DNA from: Anthoceros angustus | Lineage: Eukaryota > Streptophyta > Anthocerotopsida > Anthocerotales > Anthocerotaceae | Direction of reading: 5' to 3' | Length of the DNA stretch: 64,000 nucleotides | Assembly: GCA_010909165.1 (NCBI GenBank) | Contig: MU008228.1 | Location: forward strand, 1-64,000 | Part shown: positions 49,301 through 59,178 of the stretch, one piece after another | How the letters are laid out: each line of letters begins with the position of its first letter | Numbering within the stretch: the first letter of the stretch is position 1 | The notes under the pieces: model-generated | Seen by the model: only the letters and a program-made list of their open reading frames with translations | The model's database searches: none | What the model was told of the DNA's origin: nothing | Program-made: the position numbers and the translations under genes

Positions 49301-49833
49301 AGTCCCAATTTAGTGGCCTCTTTCTCATGTCGCCTCCCCGCGACCGGCCTCAATTGGCGGGGCGATTCTCGCACTAATGCCGGACTCATAACACCATTTC
49401 TTCTCCATGAAGCTCAATCCCAACTCGCACAAGGTCAGCCTCTAACCTTCCAGTGGTCCATATTGGGCCACTGCATCGGGATCTCTGCGCAGCCCGAGGC
49501 GCCATCTCTCCCCCTCCGCCCCGTTCAAGCTCCTCAGGCTCTACTTCCAACCACGGTTCGGGGGGAGGATTCTCCTTCGAGCCCGCGATCCCCTCCTCCG
49601 CCTCGGACTTGCCTCACTTCTCCAGTTTGTCCGCCTTGATGCGTCGGGCCTTTTCCTCCGCCGCCGCTGTTGCCGACGCGGCGCCCACCCGTGCTCCTGC
49701 CACTAACGCCACCTGCACAGCAAAAGAAAACCCTCGTTCTATGCGCGGCTGCATGCGCGTGTCCTTCGCCCAGCTCCGCTAAAGTCCTGATCCAGTCACC
49801 AACTTCAGCTCGCTCACTCCTTGAAATCTGCAA
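46400..49833 (-). CDS. Gag-like protein with helical domain and coiled coil, containing a 1.36 kb duplication
   Basis: Start MQISRSERAEVGDWIRTLAEL at 49833. The best-preserved piece, 49328-48402 (308 codons), has NWDLGLFRAVYGRE, RVNNGWVTRQLASV, DHMADHFLVFLHKVVKGTRIEWGRMIFE and SPILIHVFAYSECLTELE. It then becomes acidic, followed by a basic KKRKATTTERGLTKKGR (a possible nuclear localisation signal). A coiled coil ends it (LQNEVSRVQEQVETLAPLEKFKKLAERYKRERDEL, near 46800-46680). The same domain order occurs on the plus strand at 52793-55290. No enzymatic motif was seen. It resembles the putative plant transposon protein / gag-like class by the NGW and SP-LIH pattern only; a host gene is less likely. 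Confidence 0.5.
46810..49536 (-). repeat. Tandem duplication, about 1.36 kb per unit
   Basis: Units about 46810-48171 and 48172-49536 share TTACTTGGTTCAC, CCTCCTATTGGGTGGACA, the acidic and basic segments and GGGTCACCCATCCATTGTTAACCC. They match nearly everywhere except small indels. The junction lies near TCAAGCTCCTCAATGTATGCGCC. The duplication repeats most of the helical domain plus the beginning of the coiled-coil region. Confidence 0.8.
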
Positions 49834-50313
49834 TTTGATCAGTGTGGTCTTCCTTCGATTCGCGCTCAGGCTTGCTCAACTTATCACAACCTCGGCTCCG
49901 CCACTAGGGTTGTTAACTCCCCCTGGCCTGTACAACCCATTCCCGGCCACCGTTGTGGAAGTAACCACCTCCCCACTTCTCTGCACCACTGTTGCCAGAT
50001 GAAGGGTACCCCTAGCATATATAGACACTTTTTATTTCTAAAAATGCCAAGGTCTAAGGACTTTCTAACCTGGCCTGACATACCCAGAGTCGAAGTCCAA
50101 GGATTAATTATGTATAAAAATATTATTGCCATGGCCAAGGATCACTTTTAGTATAAAAGGCCTTGCCCCGGACGATTTCTAAGCGTTCTATCACACCAAA
50201 CATTAGAAAAAACAAAAAAAATCATTTAAACCGACAGTTGAGGGAAGGGTTAGTGTACATGTGGTCTCCCACACAAGCTGATAACACCAAGTACTGAGCC
50301 ACTAAATTCAAAA
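49834..50313. promoter_or_regulatory. Shared upstream region between divergent genes
   Basis: This 480-bp gap lies between the minus-strand gag-like start (49833) and the plus-strand methyltransferase start (50314). A plus-strand TATA-like AGTATAAAAGG lies near 50150 and a minus-strand TCTATATATGC near 50028. It is AT-rich and without ORFs. Whether it is a shared promoter or an insertion boundary cannot be decided from the sequence alone. Confidence 0.35.
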
Positions 50314-51264
50314 GTGATTGACTGGCAGACTGGTGAAGAAGGTATAGTGTTAATGGAGTTGTTTGGAGGGATCAGCGCTGGCTTGATGGCCATGCTACGT
50401 TGTGGAGTGAAGATACAAAAGTACGTGTATTGTGATGTGGATCCAATAGCTCAGCAGTGTCCGCAGTATCACGATGCAGACATGTGGCCCGAAAGTTGTA
50501 AGGCACCACTCAATTTCCAAAAGCAACTACCAGCAAATGTACGACACATTGGTTGGGATCACATTGAGAGTTTGGAAATGCCAGTGGATCTGGTTATAGC
50601 AGGATGGGAGTGTCAAGGGATGTCTGGCAGCAGGACGTGGACAAGGGCTGGATGATGCGCGATCTGCGCTATTCTTTGAGTTGGTTAGGATCATGAGGCT
50701 CATTCAGCAGAAGCAAGAGAAGCCATGTCGTTCTTTGAAAATGCCCCACCTGGTTTTGATAGAAGAACGCAGGTGAAGGAGAGTATGCATATGGTCCGTG
50801 GAATACTAGGTATGGAGATATACATGGATGCCACACAAATGGGATCCCTAGCTCATAGGCTGCGGAGTATCTGGACTAACCTTGCACCAACAAAGCATTT
50901 GATAGCATGTAGAGATGTCACAATCCTAGCGAAAAGATGTGTCAAGGAAGTCTTAACACCCGATAGGTTTCCAGCTGAAGTGCTGAGAAGAGAAGTGATG
51001 CCACAATTTGCAGTCAATGAAGTAGGGCAGCCCAGGGCTGCATGGCCAACGTTTGTGAGTGCCAGTAAGTCATTTGCTTTTGGATATCCAGGTGCACTAG
51101 GAAGAATTATGAACGCTGAGGGTGAGGATGAAGGAGAGCCTAGCCCCATAGAAAGGGAAATGGCTATGGGCTATGCTTGGGGACATACAGCTATTGAAGG
51201 TATCACGGTTAGAGAGCATTGTAGATTGATTGGACAAGCGTTAGATATGAATATGCTAATCTAG
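50314..51264 (+). CDS. Cytosine-C5 DNA methyltransferase in a retrotransposon (two frame breaks)
   Basis: Would transfer a methyl group from S-adenosylmethionine to C5 of cytosine in DNA. Ordered motifs: I, VLMELFGGISAGL; II, VYCDVDP; IV, AGWECQGMS with the catalytic Cys; AGRGQGLDDARSALFFELVRIM after it; VI, FFENAP; VIII-like, GSLAHRLRSIWTNL; IX, EREMAMGYAWG; X, HCRLIGQALDMNML. Length is about 310 codons with no N-terminal regulatory domains. Single-base frame changes lie near 50630 (beside CTGG) and 50725. The EC in place of PC in motif IV is unusual. The RT of a Ty3/gypsy element follows about 220 bp later on the same strand. No gag or protease is seen upstream. It could alternatively be a separate gene, but the spacing and strand argue for one element. 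Confidence 0.82.
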
Positions 51265-52105
51265 TTGTGTAGTACGTGCATTGTATATCAATGGAGCATG
51301 CCTGGTGACAAGAAAACTGTCAAAGCAAAAAGTGCTACTTATGGTAAATGCAAGAAGGGAGAGAAGATAAGTATCAGGAGCTTACGTTGGCATGAAACCA
51401 TGGTAGCTGAAGCAGTGAAAGAAGTAAAGTTTAAAGAATTCAAGTGGGATCAATCCTGAACTCTCAATAGATGAGCAGCTGGCAATGCATAAGCTGTTGG
51501 AAGCTAACCGAGATGCATTCGCCTTTTCCATGAGTGATCTAGGCAAATGCACACGACGGAAGTTTTCTGTTCAGCTTACCAATGATTCACCTATCTACAG
51601 AAGGAGGCATAAGCTTAGCAAAGCGGAGTGGGATATCATGGAGGAAAGGTGTCAGGATTTGTTGAAAGCAGGATTAATCCGCATGTCCAAGTCACCATGG
51701 GCAGTAGCTACAGTGCTGCCTTGGAAGAAGAATGAAGAAGGACACCGGGATGATAGCCGCATGTGCGGGGATTATCGCCCCTTGAACGCTGTAACCATCA
51801 TGGATGGATATCAGATGCCCACTCCTAACAAAATTTTTGATGTAATAGGAGAAGCTGCTTACTTTTCGACGCTAGATTTGAGGCAAGGCTTCAATCAAAT
51901 TGAAATCGCTGAAGAGGACAAGGGGAAAACAACGTTTTGGAGACGCGATGCGAAGTATGAGCGGAATCGTATGCCGTTTGGCATGAAGAACTCTGTAGTG
52001 GAGTTCCAGAGAACAGCCGATGAAATGTCTGCAGATTTGTCGCAAGTGAGGTGCTATGTAGACGATGTTCTTATCTTCACCAAAACATTTGAGGATGAGC
52101 TGGTG
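51265..52105 (+). CDS. Ty3/gypsy reverse transcriptase, first half
   Basis: After a basic linker (51265-51459, KAKSATYGKCKKGEKISIR), the RT starts with ANRDAFAFSMSDLGKC and continues with RRRHKLSKAEWDIMEERC, SPWAVATVLPWKKN, DSRMCGDYRPLNAVTIMDGYQMP, STLDLRQGFNQIEIAEED, RMPFGMKNSVVEFQR and CYVDDVLIFTKTFEDEL. The catalytic YVDD at 52055-52066 is intact. The coding is interrupted about 40 bp later by an inserted element and resumes at about 56858. It lies directly downstream of the methyltransferase. Confidence 0.9.
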
Positions 52106-52189
52106 TGGACCACGGACTCTCCCCGGGGGTAGGAAATGAGTTAGGTTTTGTTTTTTTTCGTAGGAACGGAGTGCAAAATAAGGCGGAAA

Positions 52190-52330
52190 TGAAGAAATAA
52201 GCCGGACTGCACTCCGGAGTAAGGACTCCGGAGTGGGTGGAAGGACTCTGGAGCACACTCCGGAGGCACTCCAGACCACGCACCGGAGTATTGGGATAAG
52301 TCCGGACCACACTCCGGAGGAGGACGGGAT
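52190..52330. repeat. ACTCCGGAG palindromic repeats
   Basis: Short near-palindromic words (ACTCCGGAG, GACTCCGGAG, CACTCCGGAGG) occur at least six times in 140 bp at the left part of the inserted element. Confidence 0.75.
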
Positions 52331-52792
52331 AAGTACGCCAAGTAAAGTAACTTAGAAGTTGGGGCGTGATTTAGCAGCCACGTGGGCGGATCTTGAGTGG
52401 TGAGCGGGCATGCAGCGAGACCCGGGACGCAGGGTTGCGATGGGTTATAGCGGTATTCACGCTCAGTCACGATTCGGTAATGAGTTAGAGTCTGCAGCGT
52501 AAGGCGAGTAAGCGGGCGTGGGCGGGAGTAGGCCATGCGAGACCTCGGCGATTCACAGGCAGCGAAGGACACCCCCAGCTCGCGACTACTCCCGTCGCGA
52601 CACGGAGGGTAGACCATTTCTCTTTGTGACCTCACGACGATTTTCGCAGTCTCTCGCGCTCCATCACCCCGCTCTTTGGCGCTATCTCTTTGAGCGCTCA
52701 GGCACCTTCTCATGGCTCACCTTGTGGTTGGAGCGGAGCAGCGAAGAGGGAGCATAATAACGCCATGACAGCGGAGCAAGAAGAAGGCGGCG

Positions 52793-53697
52793 ATGGGACC
52801 CAAGAAGGCCGCGGAGGTATGGGAGCCATGGCGCCTAGTGGAGCGCAACATTGTCACCAGGAGATACCCCGACTTCGGACCTTGGCTGGAGGAGGCAGAG
52901 GACTTGGTGGAGAAGTGGCACGTGGACATCTTCAACACGGTGTGGACATTCGACAGCGTCACACTTGTCAGGGAATACGCCCGGAAGATGCTGGCTGTAG
53001 CCAACAAGGAGGTCTGCTCCAAAAGCTTGAGGGAGGACCCTAGGAGGTGGACCGTGGAGGTCCTAAGGGCAGTGTACAACCGCCCGGTGGAAGAAATTGG
53101 GGGCGTAGTTCCGGAGCCTCTCAAGGTGAGGGGGAAGGTAGAACCGGCGAAGGCGGCGATGCTGCGACCAGGGACGCAGCGGTCGTCAAATGGCTGGCTG
53201 ATGTCAGACCTGCTGGATAGGCGGGTGAGGGCAGTGGCCATTGGAACATGCTCACCAAGATGGATCACCTTGGTGATAATCTTTTGGTGTTCCTGCACGC
53301 CCTGCTGCGGGGCAAACGGGCCGACTGGGGACGTATTATCCTCGCCCGGATCAGTCAGGAGGCCAGAAAGCTACGGAGCGAAAAGCCGCCTCCGTTAGCA
53401 CTCTCCCCATTCCTCATTCATGTGTGGGGACACCTCAACCTCCTAAAGGAGGGAGAAGAGGAGGCGCTGACTCGTTTACGTCCGGGCGAGCTCGGCTGCT
53501 GCCCTATGGCGGGTTCTTGGGCGCGAGCGTCGCCGATGTGGCTCCTCCGTGGTGCTCCGTCCAGTAGCAGGACATCCGCCTCGGGACCCGGAAGGAGGCG
53601 GTATATCCTCCCATACCTCTCGGGCGGCGGGGTCCGCTCACGGCGGATAGAGTCCGAATCCTCCCAATCATCGTCCTCCGGGCCGCTTTGGCCTTAG
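52793..53697 (+). CDS. Gag-like helical protein of the inserted element (one frame change)
   Basis: 52793 MGPKKAAEVWEPW opens a reading that runs DFGPWLEEAEDLVEKW, VWTFDSVTLVREYARKML, RWTVEVLRAVYNRPVEE, RSSNGWLMSDLLDRR. After a frame change near 53245 it continues KMDHLGDNLLVFLHALLRGKRADWGRIILAR and LSPFLIHVWGHLNLLKE. This aligns with the minus-strand protein at 49328-48402 (VLRAVYNR with LFRAVYGR; DNLLVFLHALL with DHFLVFLHKVV; FLIHVWG with ILIHVFA). No catalytic motif is present. A structural gag-like or DNA-binding role is inferred only from context. Confidence 0.55.
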
Positions 53698-54290
53698 GAG
53701 GCGGGCCTCCGTCTCTGCGCCTTCGCCTTCAGCTCCGCCTCCGGCAGGGCTACCAACGCGGAAGGTGGCTCCCACCAACGAAGCGCCAAGGAGCGTACCA
53801 GTGCCTCTGCCCCTACCCACGGAGTGGCAGGAGGCAGAGGAAGCATGGGAGGCGGAGAGGGGCGCCGCCCGAGGCGGGCCAGCAGCCACGAGCCTATCTG
53901 TCTCCGACAAGGAGAGGGAAACGTGCCAGCTCCCGGACCCCCTCGCCGCCACCAAGCCCAAAACGAAGACGGGCGGCGAAGGAGGTAGCGGCCAAACGGG
54001 CCAAGGAAGTGGAAGGGCCGGACCAGGGCACCCAGGACCTGAGGGTCCTGATTAGGTCCGGAGAGCCGAGTCCGGACTCACTCCGGACCGCAGTCTGGCA
54101 GTCCTTAGCGGACCGAGAGATGCCCGCACCCACGACGGACTTCTTGGGTGCCTCACTAGCGGCGGCCGTGGAAGGCACACGACGAGTTTTGGCTACCATC
54201 ATGGACGGTATGCTTTGGGGTCTCTGTGGGACTGCAGAGAAGACCCAGGAGGTGGAGGCAACAAGGAGGCGCATGGTGCTCCTCTAGGAG
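53688..54290 (+). pseudogene. Pro/Ala/Arg-rich linker region of the inserted element
   Basis: Open in more than one frame owing to GC-rich composition. It includes a basic stretch with KRRRAAKEVAAKRAKEVEG and then VLIRSGEPSPDSLRTAVWQSLADREMP. It links the helical domain to the coiled coil. Little can be said beyond its composition. Confidence 0.35.
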
Positions 54291-55295
54291 CAGGTGGAGG
54301 CGGCCCAGGAGGCGAAGAAGAAGGCAAAATCCCTCGCTCGAATCGAGGAGGGAAAGCGCCGGGAGGCAGAGCGGGAGGTCTGGTCTATTCAGCAAGACCG
54401 GACCAAGGTCCTTCAATTTGTCTGAGCAGTGAGCGAACCTGAGGCCAAGCCCGGCAGAGGACCTCTGCAGGCGGAGGCCGAGGCTTAGAGGCAGGAGCCA
54501 GGCTCGAGACCTAGAGGCGGCTAGGCGGGAACAACACCAAGCCGCGGAGGCTTAGGTGAAGACGGCTGAGAAGCGGCGGCTAAGACCGACCGAGATCACT
54601 ACCGGCGGGATCGAAACCGGTGGAGGGAGAGCGAGGGGCAGCCATGGCTAACACAAGGCCCAGGCAGGAGCGAGCGGGCGAGCGTGTGAGAGAAGAAGGA
54701 GGCCAGCAACAAGGAGATGGAGGATCTCCGGACCCAGTTGTGTGCAGTGGAAGAACAACGGCAGGAGATGGAAGACCGCAAGGAGACCTTGGAGCTGCAG
54801 CTCCAAGATACAATCGAGCGGAACGGGGCTCTTCGGGGCATGATCGCGGATCACGAGCGAGAGATAGAGCGACTCCAGCTCTGTTGGCGGGTCGAAGAAG
54901 TAAGGCGGTGGAATAAGGAGCAGGACATCGCCGAAATGGAGAGGAACCTGGATGAAGCGCGAAATCGGGCAGAGTTGCCGGACCGCCTGGGAAGGGAGAT
55001 GGCGGAGCTTCAAACCAGAATGAACGGAGGAGCAAGGGCCTTGGACGCAGAAAAGAAGCTGCTGGTCCAGTTGAGAAAGGCGGAGGGGGAGCATTGCGTC
55101 ATGGCGAGGCGGTAGCGAAGCAGCGGAGGCTGGGCAGCGAGGCAGCCAGGCGGAGGTTGCAGGAGGTAACGGAGGCCGCCCTTGTGGCCTCGCGAGACTC
55201 GGCCCGGCTCCAGCTGACAAACTTGGCAGGAGAGACGGACAAGCAAGCCGGACATCACGCTCAGCTTCCGGAGCACCTATGGCGAAGGGAGTAAT
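54290..55295 (+). pseudogene. Long coiled-coil region of the inserted element
   Basis: Heptad-like sequences in several frame-shifted pieces: QVEAAQEAKKKAKSLARIEEGKRR (54290-54360), then 54717-55115 as an open piece with EDLRTQLCAVEEQRQEMEDRKETLELQLQDTIERNG, IADHEREIERLQ and AEMERNLDEARNRAEL. The counterpart at 46.7-46.9 kb (minus) also has a coiled coil after the helical and basic segments, so the order is shared in both proteins. Confidence 0.55.
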
Positions 55296-55983
55296 CGGGT
55301 GCTTAGGGTTTAGGGAGGAGGCAATCCAACAAATTGACTCGGATTTTGCCTACTACCACGCCGAGCTCCTCAAGGCGTTGGAAGTTTCTCAGCGCCCGCT
55401 GCAACTGGATGGACCTCCGGAGGGGTCAGAGGGAGTGGAAGGGGAAGAAGGACATGGGGACAACGCGGGGGCCTTGGTGGCCTTTTTTGGTGATGAGGGC
55501 AGTGGTGGAGAAGAGCCCCAGGAGGAGCAGGACGCGGCCAATGTAACGGCCCTTGAGGTAAGTCCGCCGCAACCAGCCAGGGAGGATAGGGACGAGGGCC
55601 CCGAAAGAGGTGAGGAGGGAGAAAACCAACCGGACCCTAGCCAGGGAAGGGGCCAGGTGGCGAGATGGACCCTAACAGAGGCGGTCCGAGATTGGGGTCG
55701 GGACTTGAGGACGGACCACAGTAATAGTCGGACCTTGAGGTCGAACCCGAAGGCAGACCGGACCACGAGGTCCGGACTCGAAAATAAGGCAAACTCACGA
55801 AGATCGGACCCCGGAGTCGAGACCGGACCCCGAGGTCCGGACTCAGGAGGAGAGCCATTCCCGACGTGCTCAGGAGGAGCAATCAACCGGTGGTCCTACA
55901 GGGCGGGGACCCACTCGAAGGCCAGGAGAGGAGAATGTGGTGGTTACCGCGGTTGTCAGACCGCCGCCGGTAGCCCAACCTGA
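55279..55983 (+). CDS. Acidic C-terminal region of the inserted element
   Basis: 234 codons open. It is rich in Glu/Asp/Gly (GSEGVEGEEGHGDN, DEGPERGEEGENQPDPSQG) and then in repeated Arg/Thr-Ser stretches that come from GGACC/TCCGGAC DNA repeats (55680-55850). No domain is recognised. At 55937-56040 another frame carries VVTAVVRPPPVAQ and SRIIRLG, the peptide shared with 21.63-21.74 kb. Confidence 0.35.
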   Translation: MAKGVIGCLGFREEAIQQIDSDFAYYHAELLKALEVSQRPLQLDGPPEGSEGVEGEEGHGDNAGALVAFFGDEGSGGEEPQEEQDAANVTALEVSPPQPAREDRDEGPERGEEGENQPDPSQGRGQVARWTLTEAVRDWGRDLRTDHSNSRTLRSNPKADRTTRSGLENKANSRRSDPGVETGPRGPDSGGEPFPTCSGGAINRWSYRAGTHSKARRGECGGYRGCQTAAGSPT

Positions 55984-56857
55984 CAGGGTCTCGGGAAGGG
56001 TAAGGGGTCCCGCTTCGCGGATCATCCGATTGGGTGCGCCGCAGCAAACAGGGCAAGGAGTGGGGTCATCGGCGCCGAAGCGGAACCAAGGGCATTCCCA
56101 GGCCCACCGCCGACGACGGAGATAGGGGGAGGGGCGTAAGATGATAGGCGGCCGATTAGGGCATACTGAGCTGGCCACCCGCTCAAAATAGGAGTGTAAT
56201 AAAGACGCCGACCTTGGGCGTAGTATAAGAGGGCCGAAGTTGCCCTAGTAAAGTATCTTTCTCTTGGTGTTGATGTCGCGTTTCCTTGCAGACCCTTGTG
56301 CGTCTTCTTGCTAACGTGAGTCAACAGTGGCACTGCCCGGCTCGGGAGGCGATCGAGTCACGGTAGCGGACCCTAACGTGTGGTGGTGTGTGCAGGGACG
56401 AACGACCGGGGACCCTTGCTCGTCAGGCGGGCGGCGTTAGGCGGACGGGCGTGTGGCCGGAGGAACTCGGGAGGGCATGTAGAGCCGGACGAGAGGCTCG
56501 GACAGCGGAGTCCATTCACCTTCATTTTCCCAAAGGACGATGAGTGATGCGAGAGATGTGGAGATTTTAGCATGAGTGATCTTAGATGAGTGTAACGAGA
56601 GGGGTAAGAGGGACGGACTAGAAGTATGAGGGACGTTGGAGATGATCTGAATGACGAGTCCTTAAGCGTTTGGCCTCCAAGGCACATTCGGTGGACATCA
56701 CGGAGTTAATAGTAGCGGAAGCAGTAGCGTATGTGTTTGAGTCAAAGCGGTCGAGAAAAACGATTGAATCGACAAGCGGGCCCATCATTCTCTTGGGAGC
56801 GGACTCCTTACTACAACGACATGGGATTGTGCGCGCCCGGCTGGCCATCAGTGAAAG

Positions 56858-57697
56858 TCGCGCCACAGTTGGCAGAGTTGACCAAAGTATTTCAGCGAAT
56901 GCGGGAGTGGGATTTAAAGGGGCACCCAAAGAAATGCACGGTTGGATACCAAAAAGTGTTGTATTTGGGCCATGAAATCACTCCGGCAAGTATAGCTCCT
57001 TATTTAGCCAAGGTTGATGCCATATTGAAGCTGCTTAGGCCAACATATATCTCTAAGTTGAGAACATTTTTAGGTTTGGTAAGCTATTACAAGAAGTACA
57101 TTCCAAATATGAGTGCATTGGTTCATCCACTGACAATGTTATTGAAGCAAGGACAATCATGGATATGGGAACAGGAGCAAGAGATGGCATTAATGGACTT
57201 AAAAGACAGACTGTCCAATAGTCCGGTGCTGCGGAGGCCTGATTTTAGCTTGCCATTCTTGTTGTATACTGATTGGTGCAAGCTGGGACTTGGTGCAGTG
57301 CTGGCACAGCAGTTTGCCGATGGAGAGGGACATCCGATTGCCTATGCTAGCGGTAATGCACGAATCTTTGCAGGCCAATTATGGTTCCTATGAAGGAGAA
57401 GCTGGCGGTTTAAGTGTCTTGCATTTTCGAGTATACCTTCATGGTAGGAAGTTTGAGTTAGTGACCGATCACCAACCCTTGTATTGGTTGATTACCAATA
57501 CTAAACTCGTAGGTAAACTGGCCAGATGGGCCATGATCTTACAGGAGTTTGATTTTGTGGTTACACATCGAGCAGGAAAGTTGCAAATGAATGCTGATGT
57601 GTTGTCACGTAATCCGGTGGCTAGCAGCAGCGATTTCACTGAAGCTCAATGGGATTGGACGGATGAAGTGCATCAAGTCATCTCAAGTCGCGCTTAG
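56858..57697 (+). CDS. RT second half and RNase H of the methyltransferase element
   Basis: Continues the interrupted RT: QLAELTKVFQRMREWDLKGHPKKC, VLYLGHEITPASIAPYLAKVDAI, LRTFLGLVSYYKKYIPNMSALVHPL, LLKQGQSWIWEQEQEMALMDLK. RNase H follows: FLLYTDWCKLGLGAVLAQ, PIAYAS, NYGSYEGEAGGLSVLHFRVYLHGRKFELVTDHQPL, LARWAMILQEFDFVVTHRAGKLQMNADVLSR. One frame change lies at about 57350. RNase H catalytic Asp and Glu positions appear present. Confidence 0.85.
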
Positions 57698-57718
57698 CCA
57701 TGTTGACACTCATCGAGC

Positions 57719-59178
57719 TTGATGAAGAACTATATGTTATGCAAACAGCTTGTATACGAGATGCTTGGAAGGATGCTCCACTGCTTGCTTATGTGCGGGG
57801 TCAATTTCAGCGATTCAAGCAGACAATTTGAGCAGGGCCAAAAGATACATGTGGGAGGCAGGACAATTACAGCAAATGGCGGGGAAGAAAATGGTGCCAG
57901 CACACGAGCGAGCAACTAATTAAATCAGTGCATGAGGAGTTAGGGCATTTTGGTGTCAAATGAACCTACAACATGCTCGCACCTAAGTATTGCTGGGTTG
58001 GCATGCACAAAATGGTTCAAGATGTGGTCGCCAAATGTGTGCACTGCGATCACATCAAAGCTCGATTCACAGCCAATGATACGATCTTGCATTCTTTGCC
58101 GATCAAAGGCTTGTTAAATCGCTGGGGGGTTGACTTGTTACCTGAATTGCCCAAGACTTCCAAAGGCAATAAGCACATCATGGTGATGGTGGAGTATTTT
58201 AGTAAATGGATAGAAGTTGTCAGATTCCGGAGAAGACCAAGAAGAACACTACCTGCAGCCTTCCCCGCAGCAGGTGTGTTCTTTCCAGGTTTGGCACATG
58301 TGCTGAGGTCGTCACCGATCAAGGTTCGGAGTTTCAAGGTGATTTTTAGCAACTCATGGATAGGGCCTTAATTGATCATCGTGGCACAAGCCGTGATCAC
58401 CCACAGGCCGATGGCTTGGCTGAACGCAATGTGCAAACCATTAAGAGGGCTTTGCGGAAGTACTGTTTGCAGAAGGGCTCCAAAGATTGGGATGACATGT
58501 TGCCCTATCTGCTACTTGGTTATCGGGTCAGCAAGCAAGCTGCGTTAGCCAACTTTTCACCATACTTTTTGTTGTTTGGCCGTCACCCACAACTACCTAA
58601 TGTCAAGCAAGCTGCTATGGAGCAGCCCTTGTCTTGGACTGACCTGGATAATTGTGTCAAAGAGCTGCAGAAGCGTGCTACTTTGTTCCAACACATCATT
58701 CCAATGGCCATGGACAATCTCGCCATTGCTCAGCATAGGGACAAATTGCACTATGCGCACACACGTGGAGGGAGTTGGAAACCCAAGGCTCGTCGTTTTG
58801 AACCAAGTGATTATGTGTACCTTGCTCAACAGCCTGTTGACACATTGGATGTAGGCACGGGTCGCATCACCATGCGAGTGGTTGCTGTACGTGATTCTGG
58901 CGTTGTGGAGTTGGAAGGCTCTGATGGACGTACATGGCATGAGCATTTGAAGAATTTGGCACCTTGTCATCTGCCTAATTTAGATCCAGAGATTCACCCC
59001 ACTATGTGGCGACCGCCCCCGGATTTAGCATGTGAAATTTGCAGCCGGGTGGACGATGAAGATGCTATGCTGCTATGTGACCATTGCAACAGAGGCTTTC
59101 ATCTCTTCGCTTGCGCCCTAATCAAGTTCCACTGAAGCTTGGTATTGCTCAACTTGTTCGGCCCGTCGTGCAGATTAA
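57719..59178 (+). CDS. Integrase with C-terminal PHD finger (several frame breaks)
   Basis: The zinc-binding part is near 57915-58070: HEELGHFGVK, then CVHCDHIKARF. The core begins WGVDLLPELPKTSKGNKHIMVMVEYFSKWIEVV (first Asp), then VVTDQGSEFQ (second Asp, near 58310), then HPQADGLAERNVQTIKRALRKY (Glu). An open piece 58356-59135 continues to the C-terminal domain (SDYVYLAQQPVDTLD, DGRTWHEHLKNLAPCHLPN). The final domain begins CEICSRVDDEDAMLLCDHCNRGFH (59031-59100) and, allowing two small losses at 59108 and 59133, continues to W-YC--C, completing a PHD zinc finger before the TAA at 59176. PHD fingers often read histone H3 tails, so it may guide integration. Confidence 0.82.
59031..59170 (+). 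other. PHD finger domain fused to integrase
   Basis: Cys and His spacing C-x2-C-x11-C-x2-C-x4-H-x2-3-C is read directly. The last pair (W-YC-x2-C) is read in the +1 frame from about 59135. The two breaks fall at CTG words. A chromodomain or plain integrase tail is the usual state in Ty3/gypsy; a PHD finger here is not. Confidence 0.75.

Larger units (their letters stand above)
52105..56858 (+). mobile_element. Second element nested in the methyltransferase retrotransposon
   Basis: Interrupts the RT between FTKTFEDEL and QLAELTKVFQRMRE, which otherwise join as expected in a gypsy RT. The insert of about 4.75 kb carries plus-strand coding for a gag-like helical domain, a long coiled coil and an acidic region, but no RT or integrase. 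It is probably a non-autonomous retroelement. A TAGTATAAGAGGG TATA-like block lies near 56222. Exact ends and target duplication are not resolved, and a clear LTR pair was not found. Confidence 0.65.

Noticed and set aside
50314-51264. Bacterial contamination or a restriction-modification methyltransferase
   Set aside because: It is directly followed by a eukaryotic Ty3/gypsy RT, RNase H and integrase on the same strand and lies within plant-type repeats. No restriction enzyme gene is nearby.
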